A program made the position numbers and the translations under genes. The notes under the pieces are model-generated. The model did no database searches. It saw only the letters and a list, made by a program, of their open reading frames with translations, and was not told where the DNA came from. A DNA stretch of 64,000 nt, from contig NZ_AXVA01000010.1 in assembly GCF_000482325.1 (NCBI RefSeq), positions 62,001 through 126,000 of the forward strand, in the 5' to 3' direction. How positions within the stretch are numbered: position 1 is the stretch's first letter; each line of letters starts with the position of its first letter. Shown in pieces: positions 19,842 through 35,981 of the stretch. This DNA comes from Bacillus sp. UNC438CL73TsuS30 (GTDB lineage Bacteria > Bacillota > Bacilli > Bacillales > Cytobacillaceae).

Positions 19842-20838
19842 TATTGTGGATGCAGCACATTTTTTACGAGAAAATGAAGTGGTTGCGCTCCCGACGGAAA
19901 CGGTTTACGGCCTTGGCGGGAATGCGGAGAGCGATGTGGCGGTCGCGAAGATTTTTGCGGCAAAGGGCAGACCTGGGGATAACCCGTTAATTATTCATAT
20001 TGCGGATCGGGAGCAGTTGTGTCGATTTGTGGCGGAAATTCCGGAAACGGCGGAGCGCTTCATGGAGGCATTTTGGCCGGGTCCATTGACGATTATATTT
20101 AAAAAGAAGGAAGGCGTGCTTTCGGAAAAAGCAACTGCTGGTCTTGACTCAGTTGGAGTGAGGATGCCGGACCATCCGGTCGCGCTCTCGCTGCTTAAGG
20201 CATGCGGTCTGCCGATTGCGGCACCAAGTGCGAATAGTTCAGGAAAGCCAAGTCCGACACATGCTGAGCATGTGATTGAGGATTTGCAAGGGAAAATTGC
20301 CGGGGTGTTAGATGCGGGTCCGACCGGAGTTGGTGTCGAGTCGACCGTTGTGGATTGCACGGAGGCGGTTCCGGTTATTTTGCGGCCGGGCGGTGTGACA
20401 AAGGAGCAGCTTGAGAAAGTGATTGGGGAGGTTCGGATGGATCCAGCGCTTGAGAGTGGTGCCAACGAAGGTGGATTGAAGCCGAAATCGCCTGGCATGA
20501 AATATCGTCATTACGCACCGAATGCTCCGCTTTATTTAGTCGACGGGAGCCGGCCGTTTCTTCAGAAGCTTGTGGATGAAAAACAGCGTGAGGGTTTGTG
20601 TGTCGGCGTTCTGACGACGGAGGAGAATAAGAGTGAATTTTCGGCGGATGTTGTGATTGCTTGTGGACAAAGGGCTGAACTTGAAACGGTTGCAACGGAG
20701 CTTTATGATACATTGCGGCGATTTAATTTGGAAAAGGTCGATGTGATTTTTAGTGAAATATTCCCGAGGGGCGGAGTTGGTTTGGCGATCATGAACCGGC
20801 TGGAGAAGGCTGCAGGGAATAAGGTTATTTCGGAATAG
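19783..20838 (+). CDS. ywlC: L-threonylcarbamoyladenylate synthase (Sua5/YwlC type)
   Basis: It makes threonylcarbamoyl-AMP from Thr, bicarbonate and ATP for the t6A modification of ANN-decoding tRNAs. The 351-aa protein has the YrdC domain (ALPTETVYGLGGNA, AAKGRPGDNPLIIHI, GLPIAAPSANSSGKPSPT) at residues about 25-215 and the additional C-terminal Sua5 domain. The linker contains SPGMKYRHYAPNAPL, typical of Sua5 rather than short TsaC. The start ATG has AAAGGTGG, part of which is also a DnaA box, so DnaA could affect its expression. The first codons (KVDNYVDILENNPHIVDAA) are unusually rich in GTGGATA sequence. Confidence 0.95.
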   Translation: MNTKVWKVDNYVDILENNPHIVDAAHFLRENEVVALPTETVYGLGGNAESDVAVAKIFAAKGRPGDNPLIIHIADREQLCRFVAEIPETAERFMEAFWPGPLTIIFKKKEGVLSEKATAGLDSVGVRMPDHPVALSLLKACGLPIAAPSANSSGKPSPTHAEHVIEDLQGKIAGVLDAGPTGVGVESTVVDCTEAVPVILRPGGVTKEQLEKVIGEVRMDPALESGANEGGLKPKSPGMKYRHYAPNAPLYLVDGSRPFLQKLVDEKQREGLCVGVLTTEENKSEFSADVVIACGQRAELETVATELYDTLRRFNLEKVDVIFSEIFPRGGVGLAIMNRLEKAAGNKVISE

Positions 20839-20849
20839 TTGTTTTTGGG

Positions 20850-20878
20850 AGCACCTGGGGGGACTGGGTGCTTTTTTT
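20850..20878 (+). terminator. Terminator after ywlC
   Basis: AGCACC (20850-20855) pairs with GGTGCT (20866-20871), followed by T7. Confidence 0.8.
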
Positions 20879-20927
20879 GGTTGCTGGGGGCGGCTGCTTT
20901 GAAAAGTGGCGGCAAATATATCGGGTA

Positions 20928-21170
20928 TAGTGGAAAATAAAGTGGAGAAAGTGGGAAAAAACATAGAGAAAGCGACAAATAAAGTGAGTGAAGTGGAAAA
21001 TAACTGAAAGAACTGCTCAAAAGGGTAACTAAAATTTATAGTTTTAGGGGGAGATAATTCATTTCCAGGTGGAAAAATTGTTCAAGGCCCTGTTTTGAAG
21101 TGAAAATAACAAGATTGGCAAATAAAGCAGTCAAAGTGGCAAATAAACTGGCCCGAGTGGACAATAAAAT
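20928..21170. repeat. Array B of short repeats with core GTGG(A/C)AAATAAA
   Basis: Copies GTGGAAAATAAAG (20930), GCGACAAATAAAG (20972) and GTGGAAAATAAC (20993) are followed by a tighter run TTGGCAAATAAAG (21115), GTGGCAAATAAAC (21136) and GTGGACAATAAAA (21157) spaced exactly 21 bp. This fills most of the 419-base gap between ywlC and mntP. The remainder holds the ywlC terminator; I saw no convincing promoter for mntP. Confidence 0.75.
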
Positions 21171-21257
21171 CTCATTCTCCAATTTCTCAGGTCTGACTTC
21201 TAAACGGCAGTGGACGTGCATATGTTGAAATAGCAAGTCCAAGGGGGCGGAGAAAGA

Positions 21258-21815
21258 ATGTCAGCAATGATTGGAGAAATCCTTACACTCGTAATAATGG
21301 CACTCGCACTAGGTATGGATGCCTTTTCAGTTGGCCTCGGCATGGGGATGTACAACCTCAGACGTCGGCAAATTTTTAAAATCGGTCTGACCATCGGACT
21401 TTTTCATGTCTGGATGCCGCTCGTAGGAATCCTGGCCGGGAAATTTTTATCGGCAAAATTCGGTACCTTTGCGTCCCTAATCGGCGGTCTGCTGCTCATC
21501 ATTTTAGGAGTGCAGATGATCTGGGGCAGCTTCAGAAAAGGCGATGAAAAAGTGATGACCCCAGTTGGGTTTGGTTTAATTGTTTTTGCCCTCAGTGTGA
21601 GCCTCGATAGTTTTTCCCTTGGCCTTACTCTCGGAATATATGGTGCCAAAACCATTATGGTTATTATATGCTTTGGGATTGTAGCAACATTGCAAACATG
21701 GGCGGGTCTCTTGCTCGGCAGAAAGGTACAAGGCTGGATTGGCTCCTATAGCGAGGCGCTTGGCGGTACCATCCTACTAGCTTTTGGGATAAAATTGCTC
21801 CCACTTTTTTGGTGA
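21258..21815 (+). CDS. mntP: Manganese efflux pump MntP
   Basis: This integral membrane exporter of Mn(II) is about 185 aa with six hydrophobic segments. It shows the internal duplication of the family: [10 protein letters not shown] in the first half and SLDSFSLGL in the second carry the conserved Asp residues. [18 protein letters not shown] lies in segment 4. The orthologue in this place in B. subtilis is ywlD. The ATG at 21258 follows GGGGGCGGAG. No yybP-ykoY (manganese) riboswitch could be recognised upstream, where a repeat array lies instead. Confidence 0.93.
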   Translation: MSAMIGEILTLVIMALALGMDAFSVGLGMGMYNLRRRQIFKIGLTIGLFHVWMPLVGILAGKFLSAKFGTFASLIGGLLLIILGVQMIWGSFRKGDEKVMTPVGFGLIVFALSVSLDSFSLGLTLGIYGAKTIMVIICFGIVATLQTWAGLLLGRKVQGWIGSYSEALGGTILLAFGIKLLPLFW

Positions 21816-21864
21816 AGATGGCAGTAATTTGTTAAAATATTAGAAAGAAAGGGGGGCAAATAAC

Positions 21865-22311
21865 ATGCGGCGCATTTTATTTGTTTGTACGGGAAATACG
21901 TGTAGGAGTCCAATGGCGGAAGCGATTTTGAAAAATAAAGACCTCGAAGGCATTGAGGTTCGCTCAGCAGGGGTTTTTGCGGTTGACGGCAATGAGGCTT
22001 CAGCACATGCCAAGCAGGTGTTGGAGGAAAATAAAATTGTACATAATCATCAATCCAGTTTGCTGACCGGAGAGGAAGTAGGTTGGGCGGACCTGATTTT
22101 GACGATGACGGAATCTCATAAGGGAGCTATTTTGAATTACTATCCGGAATCGGCGGCCAAACTTTTTACCCTGAAGGAATACACCGGCGAGACCATCTTT
22201 CAAGATGTGAGCGATCCCTATGGCGGAAATGTCTCCATCTACCGTGAAACCTTTCAGGAGCTTGAACAATTAATTGATAGAGTCATTGAAAAAATAACGA
22301 AGAATAAGTAA
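21865..22311 (+). CDS. ywlE: Protein-arginine phosphatase YwlE
   Basis: It removes phosphate from arginine residues marked by McsB, controlling ClpCP degradation and stress regulators. The 148-aa protein is a low-molecular-weight tyrosine phosphatase fold with the P-loop CTGNTCRS: Cys8 nucleophile and Thr12, the residue that selects phospho-Arg over phospho-Tyr in this family. The general acid is Asp117 in SDPYGG. The ribosome site is AAAGGGGGG. It follows mntP by about 50 bases and is probably co-transcribed with it. Confidence 0.95.
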   Translation: MRRILFVCTGNTCRSPMAEAILKNKDLEGIEVRSAGVFAVDGNEASAHAKQVLEENKIVHNHQSSLLTGEEVGWADLILTMTESHKGAILNYYPESAAKLFTLKEYTGETIFQDVSDPYGGNVSIYRETFQELEQLIDRVIEKITKNK

Positions 22312-22316
22312 GAACT

Positions 22317-22344
22317 GCTCTCCATCTAAATGGGGGGCTTTTTT
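22317..22344 (+). terminator. Terminator after ywlE
   Basis: GCTCTCCAT (22317-22325) pairs with ATGGGGGGC (22330-22338, G-U pair included), followed by T6. Confidence 0.8.
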
Positions 22345-22422
22345 ACGATAGCAGGAACTTTATCTTTTTCTCCGGGTATGTCAAAATGAAGGCAGAGTAA
22401 ATTTAAATCTGGGGGTATTTTT

Positions 22423-22869
22423 ATGAAGGTAGCATTGGCATCAGATCATGGCGGCGTGAATATTCGCAAAGAAATCGCTCATTTACTGGACGAATTGGGC
22501 ATCGAATATCAGGACTTTGGCTGTGACTGCGAAACATCCGTCGATTATCCCGACTATGCCCTGCCGGTTGCGGAAAAAGTAGCAAACGGCGAGTTTGACC
22601 GCGGCATTTTGATTTGCGGCACCGGCATTGGCATGTGTATTGCGGCAAACAAAGTAAAAGGAATTCGTGCGGCAATTGTTCATGATACATTCAGTGCAAA
22701 GGCAACACGTGCCCATAATGACAGCAATATTTTAACAATGGGAGAACGCGTGATTGGCCCGGGGCTTGCGAGAGATATCGCGCAGATTTGGCTGACAGGC
22801 GAGTTTGAAGGTGGCCGACATGCCAATCGCGTCAATAAAATTACTGAAATTGAAAATAAGCATCTTTAA
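22423..22869 (+). CDS. rpiB: Ribose-5-phosphate isomerase B
   Basis: It interconverts ribose 5-phosphate and ribulose 5-phosphate. The 148-aa RpiB/LacAB-family protein has MKVALASDHGGVNIRKEI with phosphate- and substrate-binding DHGG, DYPDYA, and the active-site loop ICGTGIGMCIAANK with Cys65. NDSNILTMGERV is the other conserved block. RpiB is also called ywlF at this place in Bacillus. The gene is followed 25 bases later by ywlG. Allose-6-phosphate or galactose-6-phosphate isomerase are related possibilities; the context favours RpiB. Confidence 0.94.
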   Translation: MKVALASDHGGVNIRKEIAHLLDELGIEYQDFGCDCETSVDYPDYALPVAEKVANGEFDRGILICGTGIGMCIAANKVKGIRAAIVHDTFSAKATRAHNDSNILTMGERVIGPGLARDIAQIWLTGEFEGGRHANRVNKITEIENKHL

Positions 22870-22894
22870 TATCCCAAAATAAGGGGCGAAAATC

Positions 22895-23461
22895 ATGATC
22901 AAGAAGTGGGAACAGGAATTAGAAGCGATACTGTCAGAGTTTAACGACCAGGCCGACTTAAAACCGGGTCAGCTCTTGGTGGTCGGTTGCAGTACAAGCG
23001 AGGTCATGGGCGAAAAAATCGGCACATCCGGTACGTTAGAGGTTGCGGAAATGATCTTTCGCCAGTTAAAACAATTTCAGGAGCAAACTGGAATTCGTTT
23101 GGCCTTCCAATGCTGCGAGCATTTAAACCGTGCATTGGTGATCGAAAGGGCAACAGCGGACGAACGGAGATTGGAAGAAGTTTCGGTTGTGCCCGTACGA
23201 AAAGCAGGCGGGGCGATGGCAACGTACGCTTTTGAAAAAATGACGGATGCAGTCGTCGTGGAATTTATCAAGGCGGATGCGGGAATTGATATCGGACAAA
23301 CCTTTATCGGCATGCATTTAAAACATGTCGCTGTACCGGTTCGCGTGAAGCAAAAAATGGTGGGTCATGCTCACGTAACACTTGCAAGGACGCGGCCAAA
23401 ACTGATTGGCGGGGAAAGAGCAGTGTACGAGCGAAAAAGTGAGAATTTGAGCTGTAGCTAG
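22895..23461 (+). CDS. ywlG: UPF0340 / TIGR01440 family protein YwlG
   Basis: This 188-aa conserved Firmicutes protein has no settled function. It carries [37 protein letters not shown] and [14 protein letters not shown], with Cys residues in the first two motifs. [22 protein letters not shown] sequence ([18 protein letters not shown]) near residue 130 is highly conserved. The fixed placement between rpiB and glyA is seen in many Bacilli. The ribosome site is AAGGGGCG. No membrane segment or signal peptide is visible. Confidence 0.85.
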   Translation: MIKKWEQELEAILSEFNDQADLKPGQLLVVGCSTSEVMGEKIGTSGTLEVAEMIFRQLKQFQEQTGIRLAFQCCEHLNRALVIERATADERRLEEVSVVPVRKAGGAMATYAFEKMTDAVVVEFIKADAGIDIGQTFIGMHLKHVAVPVRVKQKMVGHAHVTLARTRPKLIGGERAVYERKSENLSCS

Positions 23462-23590
23462 TGAGCTTTTTTTCATGAAAGCAATTCCAAAAATTCAAAT
23501 ATTCTTTCTTTTTTGATAATCGAAAAACTGTGTTAAAATGAGGTTGATTTTTAAACTGATAGCGGATTTCAACAAATAAGGGGGATCTTT

Positions 23591-24832
23591 ATGAAGCACT
23601 TATCACAGCAGGACGAGCAAGTATTTCAGGCAATTCAACAGGAATTAGGACGTCAGCGCGCGAAGATTGAATTAATTGCGTCAGAAAACTTTGTAAGCGA
23701 AGCGGTTATGGAAGCACAGGGGTCTGTTTTAACCAATAAATATGCAGAAGGATATCCAGCAAAACGCTATTACGGCGGCTGCGAATATGTGGATATCGTG
23801 GAAGATTTAGCGCGTGACCGTGCGAAAGCAATTTTCGGTGCTGAGCATGTGAACGTACAGCCACACTCCGGTGCGCAAGCAAATATGGCTGTTTACTTCA
23901 CAATTCTTGAGCAAGGCGATACCGTTCTAGGGATGAACCTTTCACACGGCGGTCACTTAACACACGGAAGTCCGGTAAACTTCAGTGGTGTTCAATATAA
24001 TTTCGTTGAGTACGGTGTAGATGAAGAAACACACCGCATCAATTACGAAGATGTTTTAGAAAAAGCTCGCCAACATAAGCCAAAGCTAATTGTTGCGGGT
24101 GCCAGCGCGTATCCTCGCGAAATTGACTTTAAAAAATTCCGTGAAATCGCTGATGAAGTGGGCGCCTATTTAATGGTTGATATGGCTCATATTGCAGGTC
24201 TTGTTGCGGCAGGTCTTCATCAAAATCCTGTTCCATATGCAGATTTTGTTACGACTACTACGCATAAAACCTTAAGAGGCCCACGTGGCGGGATGATTCT
24301 TTGCCGTGAAGAGTTTGCGAAAAAGATTGATAAGTCGATTTTCCCTGGAATTCAAGGCGGTCCATTAATGCATGTCATTGCTGCAAAAGCGGTTGCTTTT
24401 GGTGAAGCATTACAGGAAAGCTTTAAAGATTATGCAGGAAACATTATTGCAAACGCAAAACGTCTTGCTGAAGGTCTGCAAAAAGAAGGCTTAAAGCTCG
24501 TTTCCGGCGGAACGGACAACCACTTATTATTAGTGGATGTAACGACTCTTGGTTTAACTGGTAAAGTGGCTGAGCATGTCCTTGATGAAGTGGGGATTAC
24601 TGTTAACAAGAATACTATTCCTTACGATCAAAACAGCCCATTTGTAACAAGCGGTGTCCGCATTGGTACTGCAGCTGTTACAAGCCGCGGCTTCGGTTTA
24701 GAGGATATGGATGAAATTGCATCGATTATTGCGTTTACTTTGAAAAACCATGAAGACAAAGCAAAGCTTGAAGAAGCTAGCAAGCGCGTTGAAGCGTTAA
24801 CGAGCAAGTTTGTTTTATATCCTGAATATTAA
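23591..24832 (+). CDS. glyA: Serine hydroxymethyltransferase
   Basis: This PLP enzyme converts serine and tetrahydrofolate to glycine and 5,10-methylene-THF, the main source of one-carbon units. The 413-aa length is standard. Motifs include [20 protein letters not shown] and [14 protein letters not shown] near the start. The PLP lysine is Lys226 in [14 protein letters not shown]. The start follows AAGGGGGA. The 129-base gap upstream contains TAAAAT as a possible -10 but no confident -35, and I saw no PurBox. Confidence 0.97.
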   Translation: MKHLSQQDEQVFQAIQQELGRQRAKIELIASENFVSEAVMEAQGSVLTNKYAEGYPAKRYYGGCEYVDIVEDLARDRAKAIFGAEHVNVQPHSGAQANMAVYFTILEQGDTVLGMNLSHGGHLTHGSPVNFSGVQYNFVEYGVDEETHRINYEDVLEKARQHKPKLIVAGASAYPREIDFKKFREIADEVGAYLMVDMAHIAGLVAAGLHQNPVPYADFVTTTTHKTLRGPRGGMILCREEFAKKIDKSIFPGIQGGPLMHVIAAKAVAFGEALQESFKDYAGNIIANAKRLAEGLQKEGLKLVSGGTDNHLLLVDVTTLGLTGKVAEHVLDEVGITVNKNTIPYDQNSPFVTSGVRIGTAAVTSRGFGLEDMDEIASIIAFTLKNHEDKAKLEEASKRVEALTSKFVLYPEY

Positions 24833-24843
24833 GATTTTTGGGA

Positions 24844-25582
<739 letters not shown>

Positions 25583-25588
25583 TTTTTT

Positions 25589-25622
25589 GAGAGATCTTTT
25601 TTTGAAAAAGGTCTCTTTTTTA
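25589..25622 (+). terminator. Terminator after upp
   Basis: GAGAGATCTTTTT pairs with AAAAAGGTCTCT-type sequence, followed by T6. Confidence 0.85.
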
Positions 25623-25659
25623 TATTGGGGAATTGATAGCGGAAGGCATTTTGGTGGAA

Positions 25660-25735
25660 GTGGAAGATAAATTAGTTAAACTGGCCAATAAAACAAGCAA
25701 ACTGGCCAATAAAAGCCAAAAACCGGCCAATAAAC
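25660..25735. repeat. Array C: four 21-bp repeats, core CTGGCCAATAAAA
   Basis: GTGGAAGATAAAT (25660), CTGGCCAATAAAA (25681), CTGGCCAATAAAA (25702) and CCGGCCAATAAAC (25723) are spaced exactly 21 bp and begin about 40 bases after the upp terminator. In one forward frame the array would read as seven-residue units (KLANKTS-like), but no start or function supports a gene. Confidence 0.85.
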
Positions 25736-25908
25736 TCCACCCCACCATACCACACCCAAATACCTCCCAAAAAAATCCCCCTGCATATTTCCACCACCCA
25801 AAGAAAACCCTATGAAAAAAGGGGAAATCAGCAAAATGAAGAAACTTATTCTAACCATTATACTCATCACATCCATCACCATACCCACACCAACCCAATC
25901 CCAAACAC
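25727..25908 (+). promoter_or_regulatory. C-rich, G-depleted leader and first codons of the protease gene
   Basis: The sense strand has no G in 25727-25782 (27 of 56 bases are C) and none in 25842-25908, across the signal-peptide codons. The short ribosome-site stretch between has the only Gs. Such RNA resembles a Rho-loading (rut) site. I saw no clear sigma-A promoter here. Confidence 0.45.
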
Positions 25909-28037
25909 GGAAACTGATCACACCACCCATCCCAAATCAGCAAACCGTCGCCATCGTCGTCACAAAACAACCACAAACCATACAACAGATCAAACAGTTC
26001 CTCACACCATACAAAGACATTAAACTGCGCCGTGTTTTTACGGAAGCAATCACAGGATTTTCGATTGAGGGCAACCGCGCGGCGATCACAAAACTAGCAG
26101 AAAACGTCAAAATTCTAAACGTGTCTCCCGTAACCAGTTACCAGGCCCAGACTGAGGAGAGCGTAAAAATCATAGGAGGCGAAGAGGTCCGCGGATTATT
26201 TTCACCGAAAAATCAACGCCTCACGGGCAAAGGAATCACTGTCGCGGTCATCGATACCGGCGTGGATTACACTCATCCCGACCTTCGGCGCAACTATGGT
26301 GGCGGACACGACCTTGTTGATAACGACAAAGATCCGATGGAAACCCGTGCCATTGGCAAAGCGACCATTCACGGTACACATGTTGCGGGAATCATCGCTG
26401 CTAATGGGAAAATCCGCGGCGTTGCACCGGAGGCGAAGATTATTGCTTATCGGGCACTCGGACCAGGAGGGGGCGGAACGACGGAGCAAGTTATTGCTGC
26501 GATCGATCAAGCCATTAAGGATAAGGTCGATATCATGAATCTTTCCCTTGGAAATGATGTCAACGGTCCGGATCTGCCGATTAGCCTCGCGCTCAACCGC
26601 GCTGTCGACAAAGGAATTGTCGCGGTGGCGGCAAATGGTAATGCCGGCCCGAATATTTGGACAGTCGGTTCACCCGGAACGGCATCAAAAGCAATCTCTG
26701 TCGGGGCCTCGACACCCACCATGGAAATACCGTACTTATTAATAGAAGGAACGCGGGAAAAAATTCGAATTCATCCAATGGAAGGTTCGGAAAAATGGGA
26801 GTTGGACCGCTCGTATACAATCGTTGATGGTGGGATTGGCAAAAAGGAAGACTTGAAAAATGTTACGGGCAAAATTGTTCTCATTAAGCGAGGCGGCTTA
26901 ACCTTTACCGAGAAGGCAAAAAACGCCCAGAAGGCAGGGGCCAAGGCCGTGCTTATCTACAATAATATGAGCGGAAATTTTATCGGGAACTTAGAATCGC
27001 TGATGCCGTTACCGGTTGGATCCATCTCGAAGCGTGACGGTGAGCAGCTTTTGAAAAAAGAATCTACCATAATAAGGATTGACCAGAGCGAAGAAAAGGA
27101 CCGGATGGCAGAGTTTAGTTCTCGAGGGCCGGTAACCGGAACATGGGAGGTAAAACCAGATATTGTGGCACCCGGGGTTGCGATTAACTCAACCGTTCCT
27201 GGCGGCTATCTTTCCTTACAGGGCACAAGTATGGCAGCACCGCATGTCGCCGGCGCCTGTGCCTTAATTAAACAGGCCCACCCGGACTGGACGCCGCAGC
27301 AAATAAAAGCTTCCTTGATGAATACCGCCAAGCCATTGTTTAAAAATGCAAACACTCCGTATCGAACCTACGAGCAGGGAGCAGGGAGGATTCAAGTCCC
27401 CGAGGCAGTAAAGGCGGAATCGCTTGTAACACCGAGCTCGATTCACTTTGGTAAATTTACAGAACAGAGGGATGTTCATAAAACCTTTTTGCATGTTGAA
27501 AACACAAGCAATGCGACAAAAAGATACTCCTTTGACATTCCGGAGCGAACAGACGGGTTATCATGGAAAATACCATTTTCGTTTACCTTGGCACCAAAGG
27601 AAACAAAAGAGGTTGCGATAGAACTGAGGGTAGACCCGCAAAGCTTTAAAAAGAAAATCCATGATGGTTACATCAAGCTTCAGGCGGGATCTACCTCCAT
27701 CCATATTCCATATATCTATGTACTCGAAGAACCAAATTACCCAAGAGTAATGGGATTTTCCTTTGGGGAAGGGGATGCTCCGGGGCAGTACCTATATGAG
27801 GTTTACCTTCCGGGGGGAGCCGAGGAGTTCGGCATTGCCTTATTCGATCCCGGTGATTATCGCTTTGTCGGCTTTTTAGATTCCATTGAAAATGTCAAAA
27901 AAGGATTGATTCAAAAGAAAATTGAAAATGAGAATCTTCCGGAGGACGGGGTATACCTTGCAAAAGTATTTGCGAAAAAGGCCGGTAAAGAGAACTTCAT
28001 TGAAACGATGTTAAAAATTGAAAAAAGGCAGCAGTAA
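25836..28037 (+). CDS. Secreted subtilisin-family (S8) serine protease, Vpr-like
   Basis: The 733-aa protein is exported: MKKLILTIILITSITIPTPT is a short signal peptide. It contains an inhibitor I9-type propeptide (about residues 35-105). The S8 catalytic domain has Asp140 (AVIDTGVDYTHPD), His179 (HGTHVAG) and Ser465 (GTSMAAPHVAGA). A protease-associated (PA) domain is inserted at about residues 325-400 (GKIVLIKRGGLTFTEKA). After the protease lies a beta-rich Fn3-like C-terminal part. The architecture is that of B. subtilis Vpr (806 aa), slightly shorter. The start at 25836 fits AAGGGG; the ORF start at 25812 does not. Its placement between upp and the atp operon suggests insertion relative to B. 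subtilis. Confidence 0.92.
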   Translation: MKKLILTIILITSITIPTPTQSQTRKLITPPIPNQQTVAIVVTKQPQTIQQIKQFLTPYKDIKLRRVFTEAITGFSIEGNRAAITKLAENVKILNVSPVTSYQAQTEESVKIIGGEEVRGLFSPKNQRLTGKGITVAVIDTGVDYTHPDLRRNYGGGHDLVDNDKDPMETRAIGKATIHGTHVAGIIAANGKIRGVAPEAKIIAYRALGPGGGGTTEQVIAAIDQAIKDKVDIMNLSLGNDVNGPDLPISLALNRAVDKGIVAVAANGNAGPNIWTVGSPGTASKAISVGASTPTMEIPYLLIEGTREKIRIHPMEGSEKWELDRSYTIVDGGIGKKEDLKNVTGKIVLIKRGGLTFTEKAKNAQKAGAKAVLIYNNMSGNFIGNLESLMPLPVGSISKRDGEQLLKKESTIIRIDQSEEKDRMAEFSSRGPVTGTWEVKPDIVAPGVAINSTVPGGYLSLQGTSMAAPHVAGACALIKQAHPDWTPQQIKASLMNTAKPLFKNANTPYRTYEQGAGRIQVPEAVKAESLVTPSSIHFGKFTEQRDVHKTFLHVENTSNATKRYSFDIPERTDGLSWKIPFSFTLAPKETKEVAIELRVDPQSFKKKIHDGYIKLQAGSTSIHIPYIYVLEEPNYPRVMGFSFGEGDAPGQYLYEVYLPGGAEEFGIALFDPGDYRFVGFLDSIENVKKGLIQKKIENENLPEDGVYLAKVFAKKAGKENFIETMLKIEKRQQ

Positions 28038-28072
28038 AGTTTTAAAAAGAAAGTGAAACCTTTTTAAAACTT
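28037..28072. other. 13-bp perfect hairpin after the protease gene
   Basis: AAGTTTTAAAAAG (28037-28049) and its complement at 28060-28072 begin right at the stop codon. The stem is AT-rich with no following U-tract, so it is at best a weak terminator. The rest of the 328-base gap to atpZ holds the atp promoter and nothing else I could identify. Confidence 0.55.
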
Positions 28073-28230
28073 AGCCGTATTAACTAACTGTGTGTCCTCC
28101 TAGGTAAGTTTTTTCAAAAAAACTTCTAAAGGGAAGAGTATAGGTATATATTAAATTTTCTGATAATTATTGGTATCCTAATATATCTCGAAAAGCTGAA
28201 AATTGCAAGTGAATATTTCGTGGAAACTCA

Positions 28231-28259
28231 TTGACTTTACATATTGCCTATTGTATGCT
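28231..28259 (+). promoter_or_regulatory. ATP synthase operon promoter
   Basis: TTGACT at 28231-28236, a 17-bp spacer and TATGCT at 28254-28259 lie about 105 bases before the first atp gene. Confidence 0.75.
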
Positions 28260-28365
28260 TACAAAGGGTGTAAATGATAAGGTTTTCACATTCAAGAAAG
28301 TGTTAATTTCCTTGGTGATTTGCCATTAAGCCCGGTTCACATTCTCTTATGGTGAGGATGCGATA

Positions 28366-28593
28366 ATGATGCGTAAAAACAACCGCAATCCATTTCAAGC
28401 TATGGCTTTAATGTCCGCAATTATCTCCCAGTTAGTCGGTTCCATTCTCATTGGTATTTTTGCAGGAAGATGGTTGGACCATCAGTGGAGTACCGAGCCA
28501 ATTTTCTTAATTATCGGATTGTTAATCGGATTAGCATCGGGAACCTATGCCATGCTTGTTTCGATTCGCCATTTTTTCTCGGGAGATAAATGA
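28366..28593 (+). CDS. atpZ: AtpZ-like small membrane protein of the ATP synthase operon
   Basis: The 75-aa protein MMRKNNRNPFQAMALMSAII has two membrane helices joined by a short loop (GRWLDHQWSTEPIF) and belongs to the AtpI/AtpZ (F0F1-ATPase accessory, Mg/Ca-transport-proposed) family. In alkaliphilic Bacillus atpZ precedes atpI in the same arrangement. The stop overlaps the atpI start. The upstream GGTGAGGA serves as ribosome site. The symbol is by family and position; its function is not settled. Confidence 0.8.
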   Translation: MMRKNNRNPFQAMALMSAIISQLVGSILIGIFAGRWLDHQWSTEPIFLIIGLLIGLASGTYAMLVSIRHFFSGDK

Positions 28594-28970
28594 TTATGCC
28601 GGATTTTAGAGAGATATTTACTAGGCAGCGAAAATGGAATTTGTACTTGTTATCTATATTCGTGCTTGGATGGGGGTTTACCTCCTACAAAACTGTATTT
28701 TTAGGATTAATTCTTGGGACATGCTTTAGCTTTCTGAACATCTGGATGTTAACCAAGAAAACAGAGAAGTTCGACAAGGCCTTTGATAAGGGTAAAAAAA
28801 TGAAATCGCTCGGCTCGCTGCAAAGAATGGCGACAGCCGCGATTGCAGTGATTATTGCCATGAGATGGCCCAATTACTTTCATGTAGTCAGTGTGGTTAT
28901 GGGACTAATGACATCCTATATTGTCATTATGATAGATTATTTTTATCATGCATTGCATTTTCATAAATGA
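28590..28970 (+). CDS. atpI: ATP synthase subunit I
   Basis: The 126-aa membrane protein has four hydrophobic segments (NLYLLSIFVLGWGF, VFLGLILGTCFSFLNIWML, and two more after residue 75). AtpI helps assembly of the c-ring in several bacteria. It overlaps atpZ by 4 bases; the start is ATG 28590 or ATG 28596, and GGGAG at 28581-28585 allows either. atpB follows after 23 bases. Confidence 0.88.
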   Translation: MIMPDFREIFTRQRKWNLYLLSIFVLGWGFTSYKTVFLGLILGTCFSFLNIWMLTKKTEKFDKAFDKGKKMKSLGSLQRMATAAIAVIIAMRWPNYFHVVSVVMGLMTSYIVIMIDYFYHALHFHK

Positions 28971-28993
28971 TAAGGGAAGTGAGGTGAACATAG

Positions 28994-29707
<714 letters not shown>

Positions 29708-29725
29708 TATATTTTTAAACACTAA

Positions 29726-29971
<246 letters not shown>

Positions 29972-30064
29972 TTAGTAGAGAGAAAAATCCCAAGTGGCGG
30001 AGAGGAAGAAGAGACACCTTCGCCATTTATGTTTGTGCAATAGAGAACATACTTTTTTGAGTAG

Positions 30065-31158
<1,094 letters not shown>

Positions 31159-31167
31159 GATTTGTAG

Positions 31168-32691
<1,524 letters not shown>

Positions 32692-32730
32692 TTCATGGCT
32701 AACATTGAACACTTTTAGTGAGGGTGGTGA

Positions 32731-33597
<867 letters not shown>

Positions 33598-33599
33598 AC

Positions 33600-35211
<1,612 letters not shown>

Positions 35212-35229
35212 TTCCAGCCAGGAGGGTAA

Positions 35230-35640
<411 letters not shown>

Positions 35641-35657
35641 TGATGTTTTTAGATAAG

Positions 35658-35685
35658 AACCCCTCCTTTTTGGAGGGGTTTTTTG
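35658..35685 (+). terminator. Terminator of the atp operon
   Basis: AACCCCTCC (35658-35666) pairs perfectly with GGAGGGGTT (35672-35680) around a 5-base loop, followed by T4 after the stem. Confidence 0.95.
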
Positions 35686-35873
35686 TTACTCTATCTGATG
35701 TATAGAGTATTTTGAAAAAAGATAATATTATTACTATTAAATTTGCTGATTTTGTGGTATTTATAGATAGGAAAGAATTATTTTGATATACCGTTTTCTA
35801 ATGAGAAGAGCTGAAATTAATGGTTCTATTTAAGTTTACAGTAAATAGTTTGAAAGTTTAAGCTATTTTGATA

Positions 35874-35918
35874 TTGACGTGAAACGTTATAGAATGTAAT
35901 ATTATATTATAATACATT
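35874..35918 (+). promoter_or_regulatory. frlO promoter with overlapping candidate FrlR operator
   Basis: TTGACG at 35874-35879, a 17-bp spacer and TAATAT at 35897-35902 form a sigma-A promoter. The -10 is the start of a 14-bp box TAATATTATATTAT (35897-35910), itself inside a near-palindrome at 35893-35918. The same box pattern (TAATATNATRTTAT) recurs at the frlB and frlC promoters. The rest of the 360-base gap after the atp terminator holds a cre-like site and no gene. Confidence 0.7.
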
Positions 35919-35981
35919 AAGTGATGGGAAAATCGCTGGGACAGTGGGGTGTAATGAGACTTAGGAGACATTTTTTGGAAT

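Noticed and set aside
20928..21170. CRISPR array
   Set aside because: Repeat units are 13 bases or less and degenerate, the period is 21 bp, and no cas gene is in the window.
25633..25815. 60-aa frame with KLANK heptads over array C
   Set aside because: The 21-bp repeat period produces a seven-residue pattern by itself. There is no proper start, and the frame runs into the C-rich leader.
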